From NCBI GenBank assembly GCA_030696465.1, contig JAUYSE010000086.1, forward strand, positions 1 through 30,835: a stretch of 30,835 nt of DNA, in the 5' to 3' direction. The stretch comes from Legionellaceae bacterium (GTDB lineage: Bacteria; Pseudomonadota; Gammaproteobacteria; Legionellales; Legionellaceae). The notes under the pieces are model-generated. The model did not search any database. It had not been told where the DNA came from and saw only the letters and a list, made by a program, of their open reading frames with translations. The translations under genes were made by a program, and so were the position numbers. This document shows positions 16,430 through 23,415 of this stretch, piece after piece. Each line of letters opens with the position of its first letter. The first letter of the stretch is position 1.

Positions 16430-16455
16430 GGGCATTACATGAATGCCCTCTTTTT
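16430..16455 (+). terminator. Intrinsic terminator of the binding-protein gene
   Basis: GGGCATT and AATGCCC form a 7-bp stem around loop ACATG, followed directly by TCTTTTT. It lies seven bases after the binding-protein stop and next to the stop of the convergent GHKL gene, so it may serve both strands, more weakly on the minus side. Confidence 0.85.
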
Positions 16456-17431
16456 AGCTTCCTACAGTGCCGTGCTTCAAACCCACGGGGGACATCAATA
16501 CACTCGGATCAAGTGGTGATGCGTCGGAATTATTGGACGGCGTTGGCGTTGGCGCAAAAAATCCAGAACCAGCGGCTGAGCTTAGGGACTCATTTGAGAG
16601 ATTCTTTGGTTTTTTCTGGAACCTAAGGGGTAACGTTAATTTTATCATCTCAGTCACGGGAGGGGCGTTTTCGCTAGGGTTATCCATTATTTCAAGCGAA
16701 TTTTGTATGATAACTCGGCTTGATAATTCAAGAATTGCACCACCAGCTTCATCGTTAGAGAGACGTAGATTGCTGTCACCTGGTGTTACCACACATATTT
16801 GATTATCTATACCATGATCATTCCGAATGGTTCCATTCAGTAAGTAATCGCGGATCTGACGAAGTGCGCGATGATTTCCCCCTAGACGCGTTGGATCTTG
16901 AGTTCGAGCCTCTTTGTTTTTATCGCAGCAATTTGTTTTAAACTGCTCTAATGAATCAAGTTGTGTTTGTGGAAATCCACAACCATTGTCTTTAAAGACG
17001 AAGAACATATGATCGTTTACCATCCAGGCTTGAATGTTGATACATAAAATAGTAGAAGCTGGCAGAGATCGAATGTTTTTGACCGCAAAAGAATCCATGC
17101 TGTTTTTTATGATTTCAGTGAAATAAAGAGAGATACAATCAAATGCTAAAGGTTTATTGAGATGAGAAAAAGGGTTTGCTAAGCAACGGAATAATACGCT
17201 ACTGGTATCCGTTATCGTACTTTTTAATGAATGGAAAAAATTAACAATAAACATGGGAGCATAAAGTTCGCTCAACAACTCTTGTTTATGAGCGCGCAAG
17301 TCACGAGTCAATTGCTCGCGCTTTTTAAAGTCATCTATTTCACAGGAATTATATTGAGTGACTAAAGCAATATATTTTGCCATATCAAGTGTAATTTGTA
17401 CTTGTTCGTTAGTGGTATCGATAATAAACAT
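16454..17431 (-). CDS. Orphan GHKL/HATPase-domain protein
   Basis: The 325-residue protein has the Bergerat ATP-binding fold of histidine kinases and related ATPases: N box YFTEIIKNSMDSF (E106, N110), G1 box KDNGCGFP (D148-G152) and G2 box RLGGNHRALRQIR (182-194). The N-terminal 100 residues are helical but I see no HAMP, PAS, membrane segment or convincing phospho-accepting H-box. The C-terminus is a low-complexity Ser/Pro/Asn tail. No response regulator is adjacent. It could be a cytoplasmic kinase, a phosphatase-like regulator or an effector. GGAG precedes the ATG by eight bases. It lies on the opposite strand between two parts of one transporter system, beside a mobile repeat, suggesting insertion into a once continuous operon. 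Confidence 0.75.
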   Translation of the reverse strand: MFIIDTTNEQVQITLDMAKYIALVTQYNSCEIDDFKKREQLTRDLRAHKQELLSELYAPMFIVNFFHSLKSTITDTSSVLFRCLANPFSHLNKPLAFDCISLYFTEIIKNSMDSFAVKNIRSLPASTILCINIQAWMVNDHMFFVFKDNGCGFPQTQLDSLEQFKTNCCDKNKEARTQDPTRLGGNHRALRQIRDYLLNGTIRNDHGIDNQICVVTPGDSNLRLSNDEAGGAILELSSRVIIQNSLEIMDNPSENAPPVTEMIKLTLPLRFQKKPKNLSNESLSSAAGSGFFAPTPTPSNNSDASPLDPSVLMSPVGLKHGTVGS

Positions 17432-17675
17432 AAATTGGACTCCGTTTTGAACTTTAGATTCAAAAATAGCATTATACAGTCAAAATAAAAACAATCAAGA
17501 TTTTTTTAGCTCTTGGCGCGCTAAATTATGCACCTATAGTTGCTTTATATCTCGCAAAGACGATCTTTTTAGAGTTGTCCATCCGCAATCTTCAGCGTAT
17601 TATAAGGATTTTCAGGGCTTGGTGCGGTATAGGATAATCAGGCATAAAGTACCTCAAGAATTATATGATTTAGTA
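17432..17675. other. Intergenic stretch, no supported gene
   Basis: It should contain the promoter of the GHKL gene on the left. A plus-strand frame is open from 17451 through the start of the adjacent repeat, without ATG, GTG or ribosome site; it may be debris of a lost gene or chance in AT-rich DNA. Confidence 0.4.
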
Positions 17676-17800
17676 TATACTCACAGCAATTGAATTGTCG
17701 GCTAGGCGCAAGCGAGAGAGCCGAGGAAGTGTACATGCAGTACATGACCGATGGCGAGCGAGGTTGCAATAACGCCGAAAACTCAAGTGCGAAGTGTATA
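17676..17800 (+). mobile_element. MITE-like element, copy 1 (125 bp)
   Basis: The element starts TATACTCACAGCAATTGA and ends ACTCAAGTGCGAAGTGTATA; its ends are imperfect inverted repeats (TATACTC ... then TTGAGTTTTCG in the consensus). Inside is the direct repeat GTACATG-CA-GTACATG. Two more copies lie at 20122-20245 and 26830-26953, all in the same orientation. It ends 20 bases before the permease start codon, so it probably supplies or displaces upstream regulatory DNA of the permease pair. Confidence 0.8.
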
Positions 17801-17820
17801 GACCATCCCAAGGAGTAAAC

Positions 17821-18798
17821 ATGTGGTTCTATCTATGGCGACGCGTGGCTTATTTACTCCCTATTTTATTGGGAATTCATATCCTGACCTTCACGCTATT
17901 TTTCATGGTGAATACGCCCGATGATATTGCGCGGATGCAACTCGGACAAAAATATATTACCGCAGAAACCATTATGTTGTGGAAACAGCAACATGGTTAT
18001 GATCTTCCCTTATTTTATGATGCAGCAGGGCAGGGCGTTGCTCGTTTGACGCATACTTTATTTTTTAAACAAACCCAGCATCTGTTCAGTTTGAATTTTG
18101 GGGTATCTGATGCTGGTAGAAATATCGCTGATGATATCCATCATCGCATGTGGCCCAGTTTAGCAATTGCCGTCCCCAGCTTATTTTTGGGCTTAATCGT
18201 GCAGATAGGCGTCGCGATTATGTTGGTATTTTTTCGCTCCACAGCACTTGCGCGTATGGGCATGGGTTTATGCATGATTCTTATGTCTATTTCTGGTTTA
18301 TTTTATATTGTGATCGGACAATACTGGTTTGGTAAAGTATTACGTTTGGTGCCTATTTCAGGCTATCACCCGGGTTGGGCCGCGGTTAAATTTGTACTGT
18401 TGCCGATTGTCGTTTCAGTGGTGGCCGGTTTGGGGGCAAATGTGCGCTGGTATCGCGCGTTATTATTGGATCAGGTCGATCAAGACTATGTAAAAACGGC
18501 GCTTTCAAAGGGAGTTTCTGAATGGCGGGTATTGCGTCATCATGTGTTACGAAATTCTTTATTACCGATTGTGACCAATGTGGTGGTGGTATTACCCTCT
18601 TTATTTTTAGGGAGTTTGGTTCTAGAGTCGTTCTTTGGTATTCCTGGTCTTGGCAGTTATATGATCGACGCTATTCAGCAACAAGATTTTGCAATTGTTC
18701 GCGCGATGGTGTTTTTAGGTTCATTCTTGTATATCATAGGTTTACTACTAACCGATGTGGTATATGTTTTAGTGGATCCACGTATACGATTTGAGTGA
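17821..18798 (+). CDS. ABC transporter permease, YejB type
   Basis: The 325-residue inner-membrane permease begins with the typical N-terminus of the OppB/YejB branch (YLWRRVAYLLPILLGIHILT, then DLPLF). Several transmembrane segments and the cytoplasmic EAA loop are visible (DYVKTALSKGVSEWRVLRHH, then VLRNSLLPIVTNV, PGLGSYMIDAI). The ATG at 17821 has AAGGAG five bases upstream; an in-frame GTG at 17794 lies inside the repeat and is rejected. It forms a pair with the next permease three bases downstream and should work with a YejA-like binding protein, presumably the one at 14149, and an ATPase not encoded here. Confidence 0.93.
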   Translation: MWFYLWRRVAYLLPILLGIHILTFTLFFMVNTPDDIARMQLGQKYITAETIMLWKQQHGYDLPLFYDAAGQGVARLTHTLFFKQTQHLFSLNFGVSDAGRNIADDIHHRMWPSLAIAVPSLFLGLIVQIGVAIMLVFFRSTALARMGMGLCMILMSISGLFYIVIGQYWFGKVLRLVPISGYHPGWAAVKFVLLPIVVSVVAGLGANVRWYRALLLDQVDQDYVKTALSKGVSEWRVLRHHVLRNSLLPIVTNVVVVLPSLFLGSLVLESFFGIPGLGSYMIDAIQQQDFAIVRAMVFLGSFLYIIGLLLTDVVYVLVDPRIRFE

Positions 18799-18801
18799 TA
18801 T

Positions 18802-20139
18802 ATGAGCTGGTCTTGGATAGATATTATACTCTTTACTTTGGTTGTGTTGTGTATAGTTTGGGTTGGACACCATATCCGAAATCCAACCCATAGACTGTCG
18901 TGGTCTATTTTATTACAACAACCCATGGCTGTGAGTGCGGGTATCATTTGGCTATTTTTTTTGGGGATTGCTTTATTAGATTCTACGCCCTGGCCGGGTC
19001 AAGTAGAGCAGCCTAAAACGGCTTTAGATGCGATATTCGCACCCTTAGATACTTTTTATGAAAAAACCTATTCTGAGCCATTGGCTTTGCGTGCCTTTGT
19101 CGAAGAAACAGAGGTTGTGCAGGGGAAAGTTGCACGATTTCATGCACCGCTCAGTTATCCTCCTCTGGCTTTACAGGCGACAGACAGCAAACAAACGTTT
19201 ATCGCGCATGCCTTATTGCGAGCGGGGCTATGGGCCTTGCTCGGCATGGCTGGTATGGCCTTTTTTTGGATGATAGTGCATGCGCGAACCACCCATTTAA
19301 GTACGGCCGCCTGGGCAGGTATTTTAACGCTAGGGGTGTTGATATTTTTATCGCTGGCCGCGTACGCTATTTCACGAGAATTGCATGTCTTAGGAACCGG
19401 GAAAATCGGTCAAGATATTTTTTATTATGCGGTGAAGAGTATTCGAACGGCCCTAGTGATAGGCTTATTTACGACCTTATTAACCTTGCCCTTTGCATTA
19501 GCTTTTGGCGTATGGGCTGGCTATTTTGGCGGCTGGGTCGACGATGTGATTCAGTATATATACACCACCGTGAGTTCGGTGCCAGCGGTCTTATTGATTA
19601 CCGCCTCCGTACTTTCTATGCAAATTTTCATTGCCACGCATAGCCAATATTTTACAACCTTGCATGCGGCTGCAGATGCGCGCTTATTTTCTTTGTGTGC
19701 CATTTTAGGCTTAACCAGCTGGACTAACTTATGTCGTTTGGTGCGTGGTGAGACTTTAAAACTTCGTCAGATGGAATATGTATTAGCCGGGAAGGTATTG
19801 GGAAGCAGTACGTTCTTTATTTTTAGAAAACATATTTTACCGAATGCCATGCATGTCGTCTTGATGACGGTAGTTCTTGATTTTAGTTCATTGGTATTAG
19901 CAGAAGCGGTGTTAACCTATGTTGGGGTAGGAGTCTCACCGATGACCATGAGCTGGGGTAATATGATTAACAGTGCGCGTTTAGAGTTAGCACGTGATCC
20001 CATTGTATGGTGGCCGATGTTATCCGCATTTATGTTTATGGTGACCTTGGTATTTGCTTGTAATTGGTTTGCGGATGCGTTTCAAGAAGCCTTTCATCCG
20101 AAATTACGGGAGAGATTGATCTATACTCACAGCAATTGA
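18802..20139 (+). CDS. ABC transporter permease, YejE type
   Basis: The 445-residue permease has an N-terminal membrane region with a large periplasmic insertion (about 55-125) and the C-terminal BPD transport domain: IRTALVIGLFTTLLTLPFAL, GWVDDVIQYIYTTVSSVPAV, and the EAA loop LRQMEYVLAGKVLGSSTFFI with FRKHILPNAMHVV. YejE proteins characteristically carry such an insertion. It starts three bases after the YejB-type gene. Its last six codons (YTHSN plus TGA) lie inside the repeat at 20122, so the native C-terminus was replaced by the insertion. No YejF-like ATPase follows. Confidence 0.93.
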   Translation: MSWSWIDIILFTLVVLCIVWVGHHIRNPTHRLSWSILLQQPMAVSAGIIWLFFLGIALLDSTPWPGQVEQPKTALDAIFAPLDTFYEKTYSEPLALRAFVEETEVVQGKVARFHAPLSYPPLALQATDSKQTFIAHALLRAGLWALLGMAGMAFFWMIVHARTTHLSTAAWAGILTLGVLIFLSLAAYAISRELHVLGTGKIGQDIFYYAVKSIRTALVIGLFTTLLTLPFALAFGVWAGYFGGWVDDVIQYIYTTVSSVPAVLLITASVLSMQIFIATHSQYFTTLHAAADARLFSLCAILGLTSWTNLCRLVRGETLKLRQMEYVLAGKVLGSSTFFIFRKHILPNAMHVVLMTVVLDFSSLVLAEAVLTYVGVGVSPMTMSWGNMINSARLELARDPIVWWPMLSAFMFMVTLVFACNWFADAFQEAFHPKLRERLIYTHSN

Positions 20140-20245
20140 GTTTTCGGCTAGGGCAAGCGAGAGAGTTGAAGAAGTGTACATGCGGTACATGACTGATGGC
20201 GAGCGAGTTTGCAACAACGACGAAAACTCAAGTGCGAAGAGTATA
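20122..20245 (+). mobile_element. MITE-like element, copy 2 (124 bp)
   Basis: It starts TATACTCACAGCAATTGAG and ends AAGTGCGAAGAGTATA. The ends pair as TATACTC/GAGTATA and TTGAGTTTTCG/CGAAAACTCAA with an unpaired part between. It overlaps the last 18 bases of the YejE-type gene and provides its stop codon. With copy 1 it brackets the two permease genes in direct orientation. Confidence 0.85.
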
Positions 20246-20278
20246 TACTCCCGGAAAATCTTAAGGAGTTTTTATTGT

Positions 20279-20860
20279 ATGAATAGGAAGTCAGTGTTTG
20301 TTGGTGTGTTACTCTTGCTGTTGGCAATACCTTCCTGGGCTGGAAACATGATTTATCATCGTAGTTTTTGGTATCCTTTTTATCAGGGGCATCCGCTTGC
20401 GTATTGTGATGCAAAGCAGACGCACTGTGGCTTAGCGATCGCTAAAATGTATTGTAAAATGCTGGGTTATGGCAGTGCTGACAAGATGGTTATTGCGCAT
20501 AATATGAGTGAGACGCAATATTTTATGAGCAGTCAACGTTGCCGTGGTTGGCGTTGTGATGGCTTTCAAACCATTAATTGTGTTGGCAAAATACCGAATA
20601 ACCCACCAGAATCCTATCATTATCGAAAATATCATTTTGTGTATCCGCGTTATCAACAGGCCCGTGTCGATTACTGCTTAGATGGGGTGCACAATTGCGG
20701 GAAAGCGGCAGCCTATTCTTTCTGTCGACGCATGGGCTATATGCAACAAAAGGGATTTGCCAAGCAAGAGATGGCGGGCAGTACAAAGGCGCTGGGCAAT
20801 CAAAAACCGTGCTTTGGCAAAAAATGTGTGAGTTTTCAATATATTGATTGTTATCGATAG
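20279..20860 (+). CDS. Secreted protein with two copies of a cysteine-rich domain
   Basis: The 193-residue product has a Sec signal peptide (VFVGVLLLLLAIPSWAG). Two tandem domains of about 75 residues follow, each with the same pattern: (F/Y)YP(F)YQ..., YC, about six residues, CG-x-A, then (Y/F)C-x-x-(M/L)GY, a variable loop, and C-x-G-x-(K/R)C-x-x-F-x-x-I-x-C. Six cysteines per copy suggest three disulfides each. I do not recognise the family by name. ATG 20279 has AAGGAG about nine bases upstream; the longer frame from 20174 only reads the adjacent repeat. It is likely periplasmic or secreted, possibly carbohydrate- or protein-binding, but that is speculation. Confidence 0.75.
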   Translation: MNRKSVFVGVLLLLLAIPSWAGNMIYHRSFWYPFYQGHPLAYCDAKQTHCGLAIAKMYCKMLGYGSADKMVIAHNMSETQYFMSSQRCRGWRCDGFQTINCVGKIPNNPPESYHYRKYHFVYPRYQQARVDYCLDGVHNCGKAAAYSFCRRMGYMQQKGFAKQEMAGSTKALGNQKPCFGKKCVSFQYIDCYR

Positions 20861-20938
20861 GGGGCAGCTCAGTAGACCTTGCGCATTATTTTTTATTTAC
20901 AGAGCAAGCGCTAACGCCGATGTGTGGGTAGGGGAGAT

Positions 20939-20966
20939 TGTAGGTTGGACCTTGGCCCAATCTACA
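20939..20966. repeat. REP-like imperfect palindrome
   Basis: TGTAGGTTGGACC and GGCCCAATCTACA form a 13-bp stem with two non-Watson-Crick positions around TT. It lies between the convergent Cys-rich gene and the A-type carrier gene and may act as a bidirectional 3'-end structure. Palindromes of this TGTAGGTTGG type are common dispersed repeats in proteobacteria. Confidence 0.6.
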
Positions 20967-20976
20967 GCATAGTTAT

Positions 20977-21327
20977 TTACACCGTAAAACTCTCACCGCA
21001 ACCACATTGCCCTTTTTGATTTGGATTTTCAAAGATTAACTTACTTTGAAACCCTGTCGTGACATAATCCATATGTACGCCTTTCAAATAAGGATAGCTT
21101 TCTTTATCCATATATAAAAAATAATGCTCATGGAGTGGAAATACCAGATCTTTGCTGCTGCTTTCTTTCACATAGTCGACTTGATAAGAGTAACCAGAGC
21201 AACCGGTTTTTTTGACAGAGACGCGTATACCTAAATTTTCCGTCTTTTTTAAATAGCCGACAACGTGATTGAGTGCTTTGTCGGTTAATACGATGGGTTC
21301 ATATTGATAAGTTTCTACAACAGGCAT
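20977..21327 (-). CDS. A-type Fe-S cluster carrier (IscA/SufA/HesB family)
   Basis: This small protein accepts or delivers Fe-S clusters. The ATG at 21327 (GGAG eight bases upstream) gives 116 residues beginning MPVVETYQYEPIVLTDKAL; the in-frame start further upstream lies inside iscS and is rejected. The three conserved cysteines are present: C43 in KTGCSGYSYQVDY and C108/C110 in CGCGESF near the C-terminus. Its start overlaps the iscS 3' end by 13 bases, so it is translationally linked to the sulfur donor. Whether it is closest to IscA, SufA or ErpA cannot be decided by eye. No iscU follows. Confidence 0.92.
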   Translation of the reverse strand: MPVVETYQYEPIVLTDKALNHVVGYLKKTENLGIRVSVKKTGCSGYSYQVDYVKESSSKDLVFPLHEHYFLYMDKESYPYLKGVHMDYVTTGFQSKLIFENPNQKGQCGCGESFTV

Positions 21328-22478
21328 GAGGAGTCTCCGGCAGCTCGACGAATGGCTAGTATAGCACATTGTATATCATTTTCGCTGGTAAATCGTCCCA
21401 AAGAGAGACGCACGGCATTTTGTGCGCGTTGTTTAGAAATGCCCAGAGCAGTTAATACTGTAGAAACCCCATGGCGTGTGGTGCTGCAAGCAGAGGTGCT
21501 CGATAGTGCGAGTTCGGGTAAGCGTTCGCGTAGGGTATGTCCCTCTAAATGTTCAAAACTAATATGTAAATTACCGGCAAGGCGCTGTGTGGGATGTCCA
21601 TGCATTTGTAAATGCGGCAGATCTTGGATGCCCGTCCATAGTTGTTGACGTAATTCTAGTAGCCGAGCTTGTTCTTCGATACGAATAGCCTGACTCAGGT
21701 TGAACGCAGCGCCCATCCCAACAATTTGGTGTACGGGGAGGGTGCCGGAGCGAAAGCCTCGTTCTTGGTTGCCGCCAAAAGTTAAGCGCTCGACACGTAT
21801 GCGGGGGCGTTGCCGAATATACAGAGCGCCAATGCCTTTGGGGCCATAATTTTTATGCGCAGAGAGGGAAAGTAGATGTATGGGCCACTGCTCTAAATCT
21901 ATCGCTATTTTTCCGGCACTTTGTGCGGCATCGACATGAAACAAAATACCTTTACCTTGTAATAACTCCGCGATGGCCGGGATATCTTGAATGACACCGA
22001 TTTCATTATTCGCATGCATAATCGATACTAAAATCGTGTCTTTACGTAAAGAAGTGCGTAGGAGCTCGAGATCCAGTAAGCCATCGGCTTGTGGGGGCAG
22101 ATAGGAAATTTCGAAGCCTTCGCGGCTTAGTTCTTCCATGCTTTCTAATACAGAGGGGTGTTCGGTTGCCATAGTAATAATATGACGGCCCTTGCGTTGA
22201 TATAAACGTGCTGCACCTATAATCGCTAAATTATTGGCTTCGGTGGCACCCGAGGTAAATATTAACGATTCGGCAGAGGTTGATAGCGTCTCTGCAATGC
22301 GTGCACGTGCCTCTTCGACGGCAGCAGCAGCAGTTTGACCATATTGATGGGGAGAGTGCGCATTGCCAAATGCTCCGTCAGGGCCTAAAAAGGGGAGCAT
22401 GGCGTCTATAACTTTAGGATCAACCGGTGTGGTGGCCATGTAGTCTAAATAAATAGGGCGGGGGGCGTTTAAGGACAT
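21315..22478 (-). CDS. iscS: Cysteine desulfurase
   Basis: IscS removes sulfur from cysteine for Fe-S clusters, tRNA thiolation and cofactors. The 387-residue product shows YLDYMATTPVDPKV at the N-terminus, the PLP lysine K209 in SLSAHKNYGPKGIGALY, and the catalytic cysteine loop ALSSTSACSTTRHG (C331). The group I, IscS-like loop length and TEHPSV/HVDAAQSAGK motifs agree. It is slightly shorter than E. coli IscS (404). The ATG overlaps the trmJ 3' end by ten bases, and its own 3' end overlaps the A-type carrier gene, making a tight three-gene unit without iscR. Confidence 0.95.
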   Translation of the reverse strand: MSLNAPRPIYLDYMATTPVDPKVIDAMLPFLGPDGAFGNAHSPHQYGQTAAAAVEEARARIAETLSTSAESLIFTSGATEANNLAIIGAARLYQRKGRHIITMATEHPSVLESMEELSREGFEISYLPPQADGLLDLELLRTSLRKDTILVSIMHANNEIGVIQDIPAIAELLQGKGILFHVDAAQSAGKIAIDLEQWPIHLLSLSAHKNYGPKGIGALYIRQRPRIRVERLTFGGNQERGFRSGTLPVHQIVGMGAAFNLSQAIRIEEQARLLELRQQLWTGIQDLPHLQMHGHPTQRLAGNLHISFEHLEGHTLRERLPELALSSTSACSTTRHGVSTVLTALGISKQRAQNAVRLSLGRFTSENDIQCAILAIRRAAGDSSCLL

Positions 22479-23173
22479 TTTTGTTCTACCTGATGTAAAA
22501 ATCCACGTAAAATGGCGACTTCTTCTGGTTCTAACTGTGCTTTTAAAAACAAACGCTGAATGCGTTGCATGAGTTTTTTGGAGTGTTTATGGTTCATAAA
22601 ATCGATATGCTGTAAAACTTTTTCAAAATGCTCTAATAAATATTGAGTTTCTTGAGTGCTGGCAAGTAGGGGTGCGGTGTTTGCAGGGATAGTGTGTTTG
22701 TGTGCATAGAGTTCATACGCAATAATTTGTACGGCTGCTGCGATATTTAATACCGGATACACGGGGTTTGCGGGGATCATAATATGATAGTGACACAGCA
22801 GTAATTCTTCATTGCTTAAACCGGTTTGTTCTCGGCCAAACAGCAGGGCAACGGGGCCTTGTTGGCGATATTGATGCACAATAGGTGCACTTTCTCGTGG
22901 GGTGATGAGAGGGACTTCCATATGGCGTGTGCGTGCACTACTGCCAATAACCAATTGGCAGTCTTGTAAAGCCGTGGCTAAGTCGGGATGCACTACGGCG
23001 TTTTCTAAAATATCGGCAGCACCTGCCGCCATGGCGACGGCGTTTTCATGAGGAAATTGACGAGGCTTCACCAGATGGAGAGACTCTAAGCCCATGGTTT
23101 TCATGGCACGTGCGGCGGCCCCAATATTACCTGGGTGAGAGGTTTCGATTAAGATAACACGGATAGGGAACAT
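22469..23173 (-). CDS. trmJ: tRNA (cytidine/uridine-2'-O-)-methyltransferase TrmJ
   Basis: TrmJ methylates the ribose at position 32 of several tRNAs. The 234-residue product has the SpoU/SPOUT motifs: motif 1 ETSHPGNIGAAARAMKTMGL, motif 2 VALLFGREQTGLSNEEL and motif 3 IPANPVYPVLNIAAAVQI (serine of the usual SLN replaced by V-L-N), plus a helical C-terminal extension. E. coli has trmJ-iscRSUA; here trmJ is followed directly by iscS. AGGA precedes the ATG. The 191-bp repeat at 23194-23384 ends only 20 bases upstream of the start codon. Confidence 0.94.
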   Translation of the reverse strand: MFPIRVILIETSHPGNIGAAARAMKTMGLESLHLVKPRQFPHENAVAMAAGAADILENAVVHPDLATALQDCQLVIGSSARTRHMEVPLITPRESAPIVHQYRQQGPVALLFGREQTGLSNEELLLCHYHIMIPANPVYPVLNIAAAVQIIAYELYAHKHTIPANTAPLLASTQETQYLLEHFEKVLQHIDFMNHKHSKKLMQRIQRLFLKAQLEPEEVAILRGFLHQVEQKCP

Positions 23174-23193
23174 GTAAAATCCTGTAAATCAAT

Positions 23194-23384
23194 ACGCACC
23201 CACAAGTGTCGTCCCGGGATTTAGGCTTGCTTGGCGAGCAGCGCGAGCCTTAGCAAGACTTAATGCCCGGGATCCATTTCAGAAGTGAGCGCTGAGGCAC
23301 ATCTTAGGGGGGAGCCCTAACATTAAGAGAAACTAAAGCTCGCGCAAGTTTCTCTTAATTCCGGGACGACACTTGTGGGTGCGT
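23194..23384. mobile_element. 191-bp element with 24-bp perfect terminal inverted repeats
   Basis: Left end 23194-23217 (ACGCACCCACAAGTGTCGTC + CCGG) and right end 23361-23384 are exact reverse complements. A second perfect 12-bp stem, TTAAGAGAAACT (23323-23334) with AGTTTCTCTTAA (23347-23358), is nested at the right, and a GGCT...AGCC structure at the left. It has no coding capacity, so it is a MITE- or fold-back-type element. A degenerate end is visible at about 428-447. It occupies almost the whole gap between the 961-residue gene and trmJ. Confidence 0.85.
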
Positions 23385-23415
23385 AATAAATTCTAACTGT
23401 GCGTAGTATAACAGT

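Noticed and set aside
17451..17700. Open plus-strand frame left of the permease pair
   Set aside because: It has no usable start codon or ribosome site and ends in the repeat; it may be debris, but nothing is recognisable.
20174..20278. N-terminal extension of the Cys-rich protein (MYMRYMTDGE...)
   Set aside because: It is encoded by the MITE, similar peptides occur at every copy, and the downstream ATG has a good ribosome site and signal peptide.
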